DNA of 64,000 nucleotides from Sulfurimicrobium lacus (GTDB lineage Bacteria; Pseudomonadota; Gammaproteobacteria; Burkholderiales; Sulfuricellaceae), in contig NZ_AP022853.1 of NCBI RefSeq assembly GCF_011764585.1, positions 2,277,501 through 2,341,500 on the forward strand, read 5' to 3'. The translations under genes were made by a program, and so were the position numbers. Below are positions 37,177 to 45,601 of the stretch, piece by piece. The notes beneath the pieces were generated by a model. The model had not been told where the DNA came from. It did not search any database and saw only the letters and a list, made by a program, of their open reading frames with translations. Position 1 is the first letter of the stretch. Every line of letters starts with the position of its first letter.

Positions 37177-38340
37177 TTAGCCGCCTTTCGAGATTTTGAA
37201 CGGCGTGCCGAGGATCAGCCGGGTGAGCACATCAGGCCCGCCGCAAGCGATGCTTGTCCCGTTCAGGCGGGTATCCGTGCTGGCCGCTCCTTCGCTGCCA
37301 GAGGCCGTCAGTTCCACCGTAAACGGCTTCGCCGGGCCGCCTTGCGCAAGCTGAAAAACGGTAGCGCTATGGCCGTCGTTGTTGAGCAGGCAGGTATCCG
37401 GCAGGAACACCCCTTGCCCGGAAAAAGTCACCAGCTTGACCGGTACGCGGGCGCCAGGCGTCAGTCCTTCGGCGCGCGCTTCATAGCGGCGCAAGCCTTG
37501 TGCGCCATCCTCGGGCCAAGGCGTGAGAGGCAGGTTCCTGCCCTGCCAGCGTAATGAAATCGGGTTGGCCGTGTCCGGCAGATTCACCAATAGGCGCGAT
37601 TCGCCCAGCGCAACGAGGCGCAGCAAGGGCTTGCCGGGGGTGGCGAGATCGCCCGGCTGCACCGGCCGCGCCGCCACCATGCCATCGAAAGGCGCGCGAA
37701 TGACGGCGTAGGCGAGATTCTCGCGCGCAGACCGGACGGCGGCTTCCGACGCCCGCAGGCTGTCCCGGTAGCCATCGACGGCAGCTTGGGTGCCGGACAA
37801 CCGCGCTACAGCGGATGCCTCGTTGCTCTGTTCCGACTGCAACTGCTCCAGAGAGACACCCTTGATCTTGTACAGGGTATCGGCACGCGCCGCACGGTCC
37901 CGCGCCGCCTGGGCGGCAACCCTGGCGGCCGCCATATCGGCGTTCAAGGTGCCCTGTTGCAGCCGGGTACGGGCCAGGTCGGCTTCGGCTCGCAGCAACT
38001 GCGACTGGGCGTCCGCATCATCCAGGCGCACCAGAATGTCACCTTTTTTGAAACGGTCGCCTTCATGATAATGAAGATCCACAACGTAACCGGTCAGGCG
38101 GCTGGCAATATTGGCTTCCTGTACCGCCTGCACATCGGCCACCAATGGCAAGGTGAGCGCGAAGCGGGCGCTGCCGAGCCGGCGCGCTTCCACCGCCACC
38201 GGCACCTGTGCCGGTGGCTTTTCCGCGCCCAGTCTGGATTTCTGGTTCCTGACCAGTATCCCGGCACCAACCAGCCCGGCGATGGTGAGAATAATGATGA
38301 CGGTTTTCTTTTTGGTGAAACTCGTTGGACTCGTTTTCAT
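37177..38340 (-). CDS. RND efflux periplasmic adaptor
   Basis: A 387-residue membrane fusion protein with an N-terminal membrane anchor (TVIIILTIAGLVGAGILV), a biotinyl-lipoyl start (IASRLTGYVVDLHYHEGDRFKKGDILVRLDD), a long helical hairpin and a second lipoyl half (VIRAPFDGMVAARPVQPGD). The start at 38340 overlaps the TolC-family stop by 4 bp (ATGA). Works with the genes on both sides as a tripartite pump. Confidence 0.9.
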   Translation of the reverse strand: MKTSPTSFTKKKTVIIILTIAGLVGAGILVRNQKSRLGAEKPPAQVPVAVEARRLGSARFALTLPLVADVQAVQEANIASRLTGYVVDLHYHEGDRFKKGDILVRLDDADAQSQLLRAEADLARTRLQQGTLNADMAAARVAAQAARDRAARADTLYKIKGVSLEQLQSEQSNEASAVARLSGTQAAVDGYRDSLRASEAAVRSARENLAYAVIRAPFDGMVAARPVQPGDLATPGKPLLRLVALGESRLLVNLPDTANPISLRWQGRNLPLTPWPEDGAQGLRRYEARAEGLTPGARVPVKLVTFSGQGVFLPDTCLLNNDGHSATVFQLAQGGPAKPFTVELTASGSEGAASTDTRLNGTSIACGGPDVLTRLILGTPFKISKGG

Positions 38341-39623
38341 GGCTTGTCCCACTGTGCGATATAGGTGTCGGGTGGCGTACCCGCCAGAACCTGGGCAGAA
38401 GACCAAGCGGCGGCGGCGCGGGCGCGGGCGTCGGCAAAGCGGTACTGGGCGTCGAGCAGGTCACGCCGCTGGCGCAGGAGGTTTTCCAGGGTTTGTGCAC
38501 CCAGCCGCCATCTTTCCTGATCCACTTCTACCACTTCGCTGCGGTAGGCTATTTCCTTCTCCAGCGCTTCGGCGTCGGCGCGCGCGCTGTCATAAGCGGA
38601 CTGGAGTGCGGCGATCTGGTGCCGTGCCGCCCGCAGCGCGGCGCGACGATCGTCTTCCGCGGCGAGGGCGCGCGCGCCTTCGGCGGAAGAGCGCAGATAG
38701 GCTCCTGGGTCGAGCGGGATGCTCACCCGTCCCATCAGGCTCCAGGTATCCATGTCGCCCCCGCCGCCCTTGTTGTTGTAATAATCCGCGCCCAGACTGA
38801 AGGTCGGCAACAGGTTGCGGCGCACTTCGCTGGCACCCGCCTCGGCGGCGCGCGCGCGTCTCTCGGCCAGGCGGGCCGAGAGCGTGGCGTCGGCATCGAG
38901 CGGATTCCACTCGGGGACTGGAATACGAAGAGAGCCAGTCTCGGGGTCGATGCCGCTGGCGTCGATCAAATCGGCGCGTGTCTCGCCCAGGATGCCCTTG
39001 AGCCGTGCCTCGTCGGCGGAAATTCGCGCCACTTCGCTTTGCGCCAAACGCACATCTATTTCGGCGGCACGACCCAGTTCGGCCTCCTTGCGCACCCGTT
39101 CGGCACTGGCCTCGACCCGCTCGCGCTGAATGCGCAAGGCGTTGGCCTGAACTTGCAGCGCCTGTTTGCGGACATAGGCGTTGCCTGCCTGGTGCAGGCG
39201 CAGCAAGGTTTCCTGGCGCGCCAGCAGTTCCGCGGCTGCGAGATTGTTCTTGAGTTTTTCGCGCGAGGCGGCAATCACGCCGAACACGTCCACCGGCAGC
39301 GCATAACTCACGCCATAGCGGATGATGGCATCGTCCTTGTATAGCGGCGCGGTCTGTCCCGGCACGTAGATCCCCACCACCCGCTGGCCCTCGTAGCGGG
39401 TGCGGTCGGCGATCAGGCTGCCGCGGCCGAGATACTGGGCGGTCGCCGCCGACAGATCGTCCTGTGCCCCTTCCACCTGCCGATTGCGCGCCCCCACCGC
39501 AGGATGGTCGAGCGCTGCGCGCAGCACGTCGCCCAGTTCACCGGCTGCAGCCGGGCCACAAACAGCCACCAAGGCAAGCAGCAAGGCAGCAAGTTCTTTT
39601 GGCAGAAACAGGGAAGTTTTCAT
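38337..39623 (-). CDS. TolC family outer-membrane efflux channel
   Basis: A 428-residue outer-membrane channel with a signal peptide (LAALLLALVAVCGPAAA) and two OEP repeats (GELGDVLRAALDHPAVGARN near the start; NLLPTFSLGADYYNNKGG in the second). Helical stretches are Arg/Ala/Glu-rich as in the family. The ATG at 39623 follows the stop of the small thioredoxin gene by two bases, so the channel is likely translated from the same message as the redox protein. Confidence 0.88.
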   Translation of the reverse strand: MKTSLFLPKELAALLLALVAVCGPAAAGELGDVLRAALDHPAVGARNRQVEGAQDDLSAATAQYLGRGSLIADRTRYEGQRVVGIYVPGQTAPLYKDDAIIRYGVSYALPVDVFGVIAASREKLKNNLAAAELLARQETLLRLHQAGNAYVRKQALQVQANALRIQRERVEASAERVRKEAELGRAAEIDVRLAQSEVARISADEARLKGILGETRADLIDASGIDPETGSLRIPVPEWNPLDADATLSARLAERRARAAEAGASEVRRNLLPTFSLGADYYNNKGGGGDMDTWSLMGRVSIPLDPGAYLRSSAEGARALAAEDDRRAALRAARHQIAALQSAYDSARADAEALEKEIAYRSEVVEVDQERWRLGAQTLENLLRQRRDLLDAQYRFADARARAAAAWSSAQVLAGTPPDTYIAQWDKP

Positions 39624-39625
39624 CA

Positions 39626-39862
39626 CTATCGTCCCAGCCAGCTTTCCACCTTCTTCCGGTCCGGGATTCCGCCAGCATGCACCACCTTGCCGCCGATCAC
39701 CACGCCCGGCGTGGATAGGACGCCGTAGCTCATGATGGACTGGATGTCCTCCACCTTGTCGAGCTGAACCGCTACGCCCTTTTCGGCGGCGATGTCCTCG
39801 ATCAGTTTAAGGGTGGTCTTGCAGTTGGCACAGCCGGTACCCAGCACTTTGATTTGCATCAT
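39626..39862 (-). CDS. Small redox-active thioredoxin-fold protein
   Basis: A 78-residue protein of the redox-active disulfide type: IKVLGTGCANCKTTLKLIED carries CANC, and LSTPGVVIGGKVVHAGGIPD gives the cis-proline loop. AAGGAG stands before the ATG at 39862. It is a close paralogue of the protein at 42273-42509 and, like it, is linked to an ArsP-like permease gene. It probably reduces or passes electrons to a permease or arsenical; this is inferred from gene linkage. Confidence 0.82.
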   Translation of the reverse strand: MMQIKVLGTGCANCKTTLKLIEDIAAEKGVAVQLDKVEDIQSIMSYGVLSTPGVVIGGKVVHAGGIPDRKKVESWLGR

Positions 39863-39882
39863 GTCGATCTCCTTGTTCCGTT

Positions 39883-40101
39883 TCAGCCGCCGCAGCAGGT
39901 GCCGGATTTTTTCCCGCCGCCCAGCATTTTGCTGGCCGGGCAGAAGCCGGTGAAGGTAGACTGAAACGCCATGAAACCAACAAAGGCCGCCAGCCACAGC
40001 CAGGTCGGGGCGAGCAGGTTGATTTGCCCGGTGACCTGCGTCAACACCAGAGAAATCAGAATTATGGCCGACATCATGCGAACTGTTTTGTTACCTTTCA
40101 T
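39883..40101 (-). CDS. DUF2892-type small inner-membrane protein
   Basis: A 72-residue protein with two hydrophobic segments (MMSAIILISLVLTQVTG and LWLAAFVGFMAFQSTFTGFCPA) and a cysteine-containing C-terminus (CPASKMLGG, then GTCCGG). The FTGFCP motif is the signature seen in YgaP-like membrane anchors of rhodanese and related sulfur or arsenic genes. It lies between the ArsP-like permease (24 bp) and the small thioredoxin. Confidence 0.75.
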   Translation of the reverse strand: MKGNKTVRMMSAIILISLVLTQVTGQINLLAPTWLWLAAFVGFMAFQSTFTGFCPASKMLGGGKKSGTCCGG

Positions 40102-40125
40102 TGTAAAGCTCCTTTCGTTGAAAAT

Positions 40126-41181
40126 TCATAGAACAGCGTTGAATACATAGCCCACCAGCATGATGCCGGCTGCCACCACACCAGCAAAAGTGGCGATCAG
40201 CCGGGGCTTGAGGACCTTGCGCAGGATGATCATTTCCGGCGCCGACAGGGCGATCACGCTCATCATGAAGGCGAGCACGGTACCCAGCGCCGCGCCCTTG
40301 CCCAGCAGCGCCTGGACGACGGGGATGATGCCGGCGGCATTGGAGTACATCGGCACACCGATGGCTACGGCGGCGGGCACCGACCACCAGGGCGCATCCT
40401 TGCCCATGATGCCGGCCATGAAATTTTCCGGCACATAGCCGTGGATGCCCGCGCCCAGGGCGACGCCCAGCACGATGTAAATCCATACCTTGCCGACGAT
40501 CTCACGCACATGGTGAAAACCTTGTCCGATGCGCTCGCCCCAAGTCATCCCGGCCTCCAGCAGTGCCACCGGCGCTTGGCTGTTTTGCATGGCGCGCACC
40601 CAGTCTTCCAGATGGTGTTCCATCTTCAACTCGCCGATGACCAGGCCAGAGGTAATCGCGATCAGCAGGCCCATGCCCAGATAGAGCGCCGCCACTTTCC
40701 AGCCGAACATGCCGAATAACAGCGCCAGCGCCACTTCGTTCACCATCGGCGCGGAAATCAGGAAGGAAAAAGTCACCCCCAGCGGCACCCCGGCCTGCAG
40801 GAAGCCGATGAATAGCGGCACTGCGGAACACGAACAGAATGGCGTGACGATGCCCAGGCTGGCTGCCATGACATTGCCCACACCCAGGCGTTTGCCGGAG
40901 AGCATGGCGCGGGTACGTTCCGGCGAGACGAAGGTATGGATGATGCCCATGACGAAGACGATGCCGGTGAGCAGCAGTAGTACCTTGGGCGTGTCGTAGA
41001 AGAAGAATTGTAGCGCCCCGCCCAGACGGCCATCCCGCGCCACCGGCAAAGCACCGACCAAGCCTTCGGAAACGGGAATCAGGGTCTGGTAAAGCGCGAA
41101 CCACAGCGCGCCCACCAAGAACAAAAAAAACAGCGGCTGATGAAAGTGCCAGCGTTTCAACCTGGTAACAAGTGCTTGCAT
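40126..41181 (-). CDS. ArsP-like permease (DUF318)
   Basis: A 351-residue integral membrane permease with the family signature TPFCSCSAVPLFIGFLQAGV followed by FLISAPMVNE. Related ArsP proteins export trivalent organoarsenicals. About eight to ten helices. The second copy at 42894-43943 is nearly identical over the last 85 residues. It is the first gene of a set with DUF2892, thioredoxin and TolC-RND genes. Substrate arsenical by family; not shown here. Confidence 0.82.
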   Translation of the reverse strand: MQALVTRLKRWHFHQPLFFLFLVGALWFALYQTLIPVSEGLVGALPVARDGRLGGALQFFFYDTPKVLLLLTGIVFVMGIIHTFVSPERTRAMLSGKRLGVGNVMAASLGIVTPFCSCSAVPLFIGFLQAGVPLGVTFSFLISAPMVNEVALALLFGMFGWKVAALYLGMGLLIAITSGLVIGELKMEHHLEDWVRAMQNSQAPVALLEAGMTWGERIGQGFHHVREIVGKVWIYIVLGVALGAGIHGYVPENFMAGIMGKDAPWWSVPAAVAIGVPMYSNAAGIIPVVQALLGKGAALGTVLAFMMSVIALSAPEMIILRKVLKPRLIATFAGVVAAGIMLVGYVFNAVL

Positions 41182-41296
41182 GAGTGCATCTCCATGGGTT
41201 TATCGGGTAAGCAAGATGTGCCCTATGGATAAGAAGACGAACGGCCTGTCAAAAGGATGCAGGTCAATTTGGCAAGCTGCCAAAACAAACGCTAAA

Positions 41297-41830
41297 TCAG
41301 GCCTGCGGTGCGCGAGGCACGAAACAACATACCTTGCCCGCCTCATCGAAGCGTACCTGACAGGCTTGGGTCAGGTGCTCACGCAACCGCTTGCGCGCCC
41401 GTTGCACGCGGGACTTGGCGCCAGGCAGGGAGATGCCCTTGATCCGGGCGTAGTCTTCCTGGTTCAACCCCTCCAGATCGCACAGGGTAATGACCTCGCG
41501 ATCTTCCTCCGATAATTCCGCCAAGGCGCGCGGCAGGCAGACCGCCAGGCTGTCTACGGCGGCGAGTTCGTTGGCCTCGGAAACCAGATCGTCCGGCAGT
41601 TCGACTTGCTCTTTTTTTAGGCGCAGGCGATCCGCCAAGGCATTGCGCGCCACTTCGAACAGCCAGGCGCGGGCGTTGCTGATCTCGCAGAATTTCTTGT
41701 CCTGGCGCAGCGCCTTGAGGAACAACTCCTGCACCATGTCTTCGGTGTCGGGGGCGTTGCCCATACGGCCGCGCACCCAGGCGCGCAGTTCACCCTCGTG
41801 GCGGTGCCAGGCGGTCATCAGGCTGTCCAT
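41297..41830 (-). CDS. SigZ-like ECF sigma factor
   Basis: A 177-residue sigma-70 family factor. Region 2 is at residues about 10-75 (GNAPDTEDMVQELFLKAL, with ARAWLFEVARNALADRLR) and region 4 at the C-terminus (LSEEDREVITLCDLEGLNQEDYARIKGISLPGAKSRVQRARKRL). It ends with a cysteine-containing tail (TQACQVRF, KVCCFVP) typical of the SigZ group. No anti-sigma gene is adjacent; the cysteines may make it self-sensing. It starts 20 bp after arsC and may activate the permease set that follows. Confidence 0.85.
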   Translation of the reverse strand: MDSLMTAWHRHEGELRAWVRGRMGNAPDTEDMVQELFLKALRQDKKFCEISNARAWLFEVARNALADRLRLKKEQVELPDDLVSEANELAAVDSLAVCLPRALAELSEEDREVITLCDLEGLNQEDYARIKGISLPGAKSRVQRARKRLREHLTQACQVRFDEAGKVCCFVPRAPQA

Positions 41831-41850
41831 GCCCTTCTACTGGCGTACTT

Positions 41851-42261
41851 CTAATTAAGTCCGAAACGCTGCTTCAATTCGGGTATCAGCCTTGCCCGAA
41901 TCTCGTCCCGCACCTTGACGAAGCTTTCCAGCGGTTCGCCGTGGGGATCGTGAAACGGCATGTGGATGGCGGGAATCGGCTTGGGGAAGATGGGGCAGGA
42001 CTCTTTGGCGTTGTCGCACACCGTCACCACCAGGTCAATGGACTCGTTCATCACGGCGTCCACGTCCTTGGGGTAAAGTCCTTCCGTGGCCATGCCGCCC
42101 TCTTTCAAAGCCGCAATGGCGCCGTCCGCCACCTTGGGCTGAGGCCGGGTACCGGCGGATAGCGCGCGCACTTCCGGGCCGAGATCGTGGTTGACGAGGA
42201 CTTCAGCCATCTGGCTACGGCAGGAGTTGCCGGTGCAAAGAATCAGTACGGTTTTGGTCAT
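41851..42261 (-). CDS. arsC: Arsenate reductase, thioredoxin-coupled type
   Basis: A 136-residue arsenate reductase of the low-molecular-weight phosphatase fold. The catalytic loop is CTGNSCRS (Cys9) and the relay cysteines are Cys82 and Cys89 (VTVCDNAKESCP), the same spacing as the staphylococcal enzyme. Reduces arsenate to arsenite for export by Acr3. GGAG eight bases upstream fixes the ATG at 42261. Lies 11 bp after the small thioredoxin gene, a plausible electron donor. Confidence 0.93.
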   Translation of the reverse strand: MTKTVLILCTGNSCRSQMAEVLVNHDLGPEVRALSAGTRPQPKVADGAIAALKEGGMATEGLYPKDVDAVMNESIDLVVTVCDNAKESCPIFPKPIPAIHMPFHDPHGEPLESFVKVRDEIRARLIPELKQRFGLN

Positions 42262-42272
42262 GTTGTCCACTC

Positions 42273-42509
42273 CTATGCGCCCAGCCATTCGTCGATCTTG
42301 GCCTTGCTCGGCACGCCGCCGGCATGCACCACCTTGCCGTCGATCACCACGCCGGGCGTGGACATCACGCCATAGCCGAGAATGGCGGCCATGTCCTCGA
42401 CCTTTTCAAGTTTGACTTCGATGCCCTTGGCTGCCGCGGCTTCCTCGATCTGCTTGAGGGTGGTTTTACAGTTGGCACAGCCGGTGCCTAGTACCTTGAT
42501 GTCTTTCAT
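42273..42509 (-). CDS. Small redox-active thioredoxin-fold protein
   Basis: A 78-residue paralogue of the protein at 39626-39862: KDIKVLGTGCANCKTTLKQI with CANC, and MSTPGVVIDGKVVHAGGVP for the cis-proline loop. It sits between the CC-tailed protein and arsC, and could regenerate ArsC or act with the ArsP-like permease. The ATG at 42509 is preferred because the upstream extension does not match the family. Confidence 0.85.
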   Translation of the reverse strand: MKDIKVLGTGCANCKTTLKQIEEAAAAKGIEVKLEKVEDMAAILGYGVMSTPGVVIDGKVVHAGGVPSKAKIDEWLGA

Positions 42510-42573
42510 TTTGATCTCCAAAAATAGGTAGGGTGGGAAAAGCATGGCGTTTCCACCTGTCGGAAGGTGAATA

Positions 42574-42876
42574 TTAACAACAGGAATTACCTTTTGCCGT
42601 AGGCACGCAGCAGGAGCCCTCGGTTACGGTAGCAGGCTCGGCTGCGGTATTCGCGGCTGGCACAAAGGCATCGTTGAATTCACTGTCGATCATCTGCCCA
42701 GCTTCATCGCGAAGATGGCGGGCAATATCCACCACGATGTCGATTTGCGCGTCCGACACACCCAAACTCCGCAGGCGTTCAAGCTGGCAAAGCCCCTTCT
42801 TGGGGTGGTTGGCGGCGATGTTGGCGGCCAGCGACACCAGCGCCACGATGGAAGGATGGAGGGACGAATCAGTCAT
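42574..42876 (-). CDS. Small protein with paired-cysteine tail, 100 aa
   Basis: A 100-residue cytoplasmic protein. The first 70 residues are helical (LHPSIVALVSLAANIAANHP; HLRDEAGQMIDSEFND), in the style of carboxymuconolactone decarboxylase-like or DUF domains, and the C-terminus has two cysteine pairs, GSCC (89-90) and NSCC (99-100), which could bind trivalent arsenic. AAGGAG is upstream. It is flanked by the ArsP-like permease and the small thioredoxin. I do not assign a function. Confidence 0.7.
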   Translation of the reverse strand: MTDSSLHPSIVALVSLAANIAANHPKKGLCQLERLRSLGVSDAQIDIVVDIARHLRDEAGQMIDSEFNDAFVPAANTAAEPATVTEGSCCVPTAKGNSCC

Positions 42877-42893
42877 GAAAGAACTCCTTTGAA

Positions 42894-43943
42894 TTACAGA
42901 ACAGCGTTGAATACATAGCCCACCAGCATGATGCCGGCCGCAACCACGCCGGCGAAGGTGGCAATCAGCCGGGGCTTCAGAACCTTGCGCAAAATGATCA
43001 TTTCCGGCGCCGACAGTGCGATCACGCTCATCATGAAGGCGAGCACGGTGCCCAGCGCCGCACCTTTACCCAGCAACGCTTCGACGATGGGGATGATGCC
43101 GGCGGCGTTGGTGTACATCGGCACGCCGATGGCAACGGCGGCGGGAACCGACCACCAGGGCGCATCCTTGCCCATGATGCCGGCCATGAAATCCTCCGGC
43201 ACAAAGCCGTGGATGCCCGCACCCAGCGCAATGCCGCCGAGGATGTAGGGCCACACCTTGCCGACGATCTCCTTGATGTGCGCCACGCCGGCGTCGATGC
43301 GTTCCACCCAGGAAGGACGTTCCAGCACCAGATCTACCGCATTGCCGACCTGGATGGCGCGCACCCAGTCTTCCAGGTAGCGTTCCATCTTGAGTTCGCC
43401 GATGACCAGGCCGGCGACGATCGCCACAGTAAGCCCCAGGCCAAGATAGAGCGCCGCCACCTTCCAGCCGAACAGGCCGAACAGGAGCGCCAGCGCCACT
43501 TCATTGACCATGGGCGCGGAAATCAGGAAGGAGAACGTCACGCCCAGCGGCACCCCGGCGGATAAAAAACCGATGAACAGCGGCACCGCCGAGCAGGAAC
43601 AGAACGGTGTGACGATGCCGAGCGTCGCCGCCATCACGTTGCCCACGCCCAGTCGTTTGCCGGACAGCATGGCGCGGGTGCGTTCGGGCGAGACGAAGGT
43701 ATGCACGATGCCCATCACGAACACGATGCCGGTGAGCAGCAGCAATACCTTGGGCGTGTCGTAAAAGAAGAATTGCAGCGCACCGCCCAGGTGGCTCTGC
43801 GGCGAAAGCCCGGTGAGCGTCAGCAGCGCATCGGCGAAAGGCGTCAGGCTGGCGTAGGCGGCCACCCACAGAATGGTCGCCAGGACGACCCAGCCCCAGG
43901 GGGCGCGGCGGGGCATAGTTACAGTTTCACTTACACTATTCAC
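42894..43943 (-). CDS. ArsP-like permease (DUF318), second copy
   Basis: A 349-residue membrane permease with the TPFCSCSAVPLFIGFLSAGV signature, near-identical in its C-terminal 85 residues to the copy at 40126-41181 and diverged at the N-terminus. GTG start at 43943 overlaps the Acr3 stop by 8 bp and has a GAGG upstream. Belongs to the ars operon. Organoarsenical export is the likely role, by family. Confidence 0.82.
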   Translation of the reverse strand: MNSVSETVTMPRRAPWGWVVLATILWVAAYASLTPFADALLTLTGLSPQSHLGGALQFFFYDTPKVLLLLTGIVFVMGIVHTFVSPERTRAMLSGKRLGVGNVMAATLGIVTPFCSCSAVPLFIGFLSAGVPLGVTFSFLISAPMVNEVALALLFGLFGWKVAALYLGLGLTVAIVAGLVIGELKMERYLEDWVRAIQVGNAVDLVLERPSWVERIDAGVAHIKEIVGKVWPYILGGIALGAGIHGFVPEDFMAGIMGKDAPWWSVPAAVAIGVPMYTNAAGIIPIVEALLGKGAALGTVLAFMMSVIALSAPEMIILRKVLKPRLIATFAGVVAAGIMLVGYVFNAVL

Positions 43944-45009
43944 GTTGACCACCTCTTTCGTACCATTCCTTGGAGCCGTTCACGATGCGCACCACCGACA
44001 GCATCACCGGCACCTCGATCAGCACCCCCACCACCGTCGCCAGCGCCGCGCCGGACTCGAAGCCGTAGAGCGAAATCGCCGCCGCCACCGCCAGCTCGAA
44101 GAAATTGCTCGCGCCGATCAGCGCCGAAGGCCCGGCCACGCTGTGGACCTCGCCCACGGTTCGGTTGAGCCAGTAGGCGAGCATGGAATTGAAATACACC
44201 TGGATCAGGATCGGCACCGCCAGCAGGACGATGATTAGCGGTTGATCAAGTATGGCCTTGCCCTGGAAGGCGAACAGCAGCACCAGGGTGGCGAGCAGGG
44301 CCGAGATGCCGGCCGGGTGCAGGCGCGCCAGCACGCTATCCAGCGCGCCTCTGCCCTGCAGCACCCGGCGCAGGAACTGGGCGATGGCGAGCGGAATGAC
44401 GATGTACATCACCACTGAAAGGAACAGCGTGGCCCACGGTACGCTGATCGACGCGACCCCGAGCAGCAGGCCGACCAGCGGCGCGAAAGCGAACACCATG
44501 ATGGTGTCGTTGAGCGCCACCTGCGACAGGGTAAACAGCGGATCGCCCCTGGACAGGCCGCTCCACACGAACACCATCGCGGTACAGGGCGCGGCGGCGA
44601 GCAGGATCAGCCCAGCGATGTAGCTGTCGATCTGCCCCGCAGGGAGATAAGGCGCAAACAGGATGCGGATGAAAGCCCAAGCCAGCAGCGCCATGGAAAA
44701 CGGCTTCACGCCCCAGTTGATGAACAGGGTGACACCGATGCCGCGCCAGTGCCGCTTGACCTGGCCGAGTGCCGAAAAGTCGATCTTCATCAGCATGGGG
44801 ATGATCATCAGCCAGATCAGCAAGCCGACCGGCAGGTTGACCTGGGCGATTTCCAGCTTGCCGAGAATTTGAACCGGCGTGGGTGCCAGTTGCCCCAGCG
44901 CGATGCCCGCCACGATGGCGAAGAACACCCACAGCGTCAGCCAGCGCTCGAAAAAACCCAGTTCGGCCCCCGAGGCTTTCTTGGCGGCGATTTCGCATTG
45001 GGCGCTCAC
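43936..45009 (-). CDS. acr3: Acr3-type arsenite efflux transporter
   Basis: A 357-residue, ten-helix membrane protein exporting arsenite. The conserved pore cysteine is in LAAAPCTAMVFVWSGLSRGD and a second conserved segment is ALNDTIMVFAFAPLVG. It differs from the ArsB family. It follows arsC (second copy) by 3 bp and overlaps the permease gene by 8 bp. Confidence 0.92.
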   Translation of the reverse strand: MSAQCEIAAKKASGAELGFFERWLTLWVFFAIVAGIALGQLAPTPVQILGKLEIAQVNLPVGLLIWLMIIPMLMKIDFSALGQVKRHWRGIGVTLFINWGVKPFSMALLAWAFIRILFAPYLPAGQIDSYIAGLILLAAAPCTAMVFVWSGLSRGDPLFTLSQVALNDTIMVFAFAPLVGLLLGVASISVPWATLFLSVVMYIVIPLAIAQFLRRVLQGRGALDSVLARLHPAGISALLATLVLLFAFQGKAILDQPLIIVLLAVPILIQVYFNSMLAYWLNRTVGEVHSVAGPSALIGASNFFELAVAAAISLYGFESGAALATVVGVLIEVPVMLSVVRIVNGSKEWYERGGQRE

Positions 45010-45012
45010 CGC

Positions 45013-45525
45013 CTACTCTCCTTTCTCGCGCAAACGCCCGATGTCGTCGAGCTGGCGCTTGAGGGACAGCCGGTCCAGCTTCTCCACCGGCAGGCTGATG
45101 AACAGCGAAATGCGGCGGTTGAGCTGGGTGAAAGCCGTGACGAATGCCTTGCGCTTTTCTGCGTCGCTGCCCGTTGCCGCAGCGGGATCGTCGATGCCCC
45201 AGTGGGCGGTCATGGGCTGGCCGGGCCAGGCGGGACAGACTTCGCCGGCGGCGTTGTCGCACACGGTAATGACGAAATCGAATTGCGGTGCGCCGGGCAG
45301 CGAAAATTCGTCCCAGGACTTGCTGCGCAGGTTTTCGACCGGCAGTTTGCTCTTCCGCAGCAACTCGATGGCGAAAGGACTGACCGCCCCCGCCGGATGA
45401 CTGCCCGCGCTCCAGGCATGGAACTGGCCCTTGCCGAGATGGTTAAGCAGCGCCTCGCCCAGAATCGAACGCGCCGAATTGCCGGTGCAAAGGAACAGCA
45501 CGTTGAATGTTTTTTTGCTCATCAT
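45013..45525 (-). CDS. arsC: Arsenate reductase-like LMW phosphatase-fold protein
   Basis: A 170-residue protein with CTGNSARS catalytic loop (CX5R) and FVITVCDNAAGEVCPAWPG, the relay cysteine region of ArsC. It carries a C-terminal helical extension of about 35 residues (QLNRRISLFISLPVEKL) not present in the copy at 41851. Start is one of two adjacent ATGs. Upstream of acr3 in the ars operon. Confidence 0.88.
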   Translation of the reverse strand: MMSKKTFNVLFLCTGNSARSILGEALLNHLGKGQFHAWSAGSHPAGAVSPFAIELLRKSKLPVENLRSKSWDEFSLPGAPQFDFVITVCDNAAGEVCPAWPGQPMTAHWGIDDPAAATGSDAEKRKAFVTAFTQLNRRISLFISLPVEKLDRLSLKRQLDDIGRLREKGE

Positions 45526-45601
45526 TACCTATCCTCAAAATAACCGATTCGTTTGCTGCTCAGGCCTTGTTGCATTTGCATGAACGCCTCGCTTCGTCCT
45601 G

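Noticed and set aside
41205-41284. TTGACA-like element and a TTTGGCA/TGCCAAA hairpin before the ArsP-like gene, checked as promoter and terminator
   Set aside because: No acceptable -10 at normal spacing, and no T-run after the hairpin; too weak to call.
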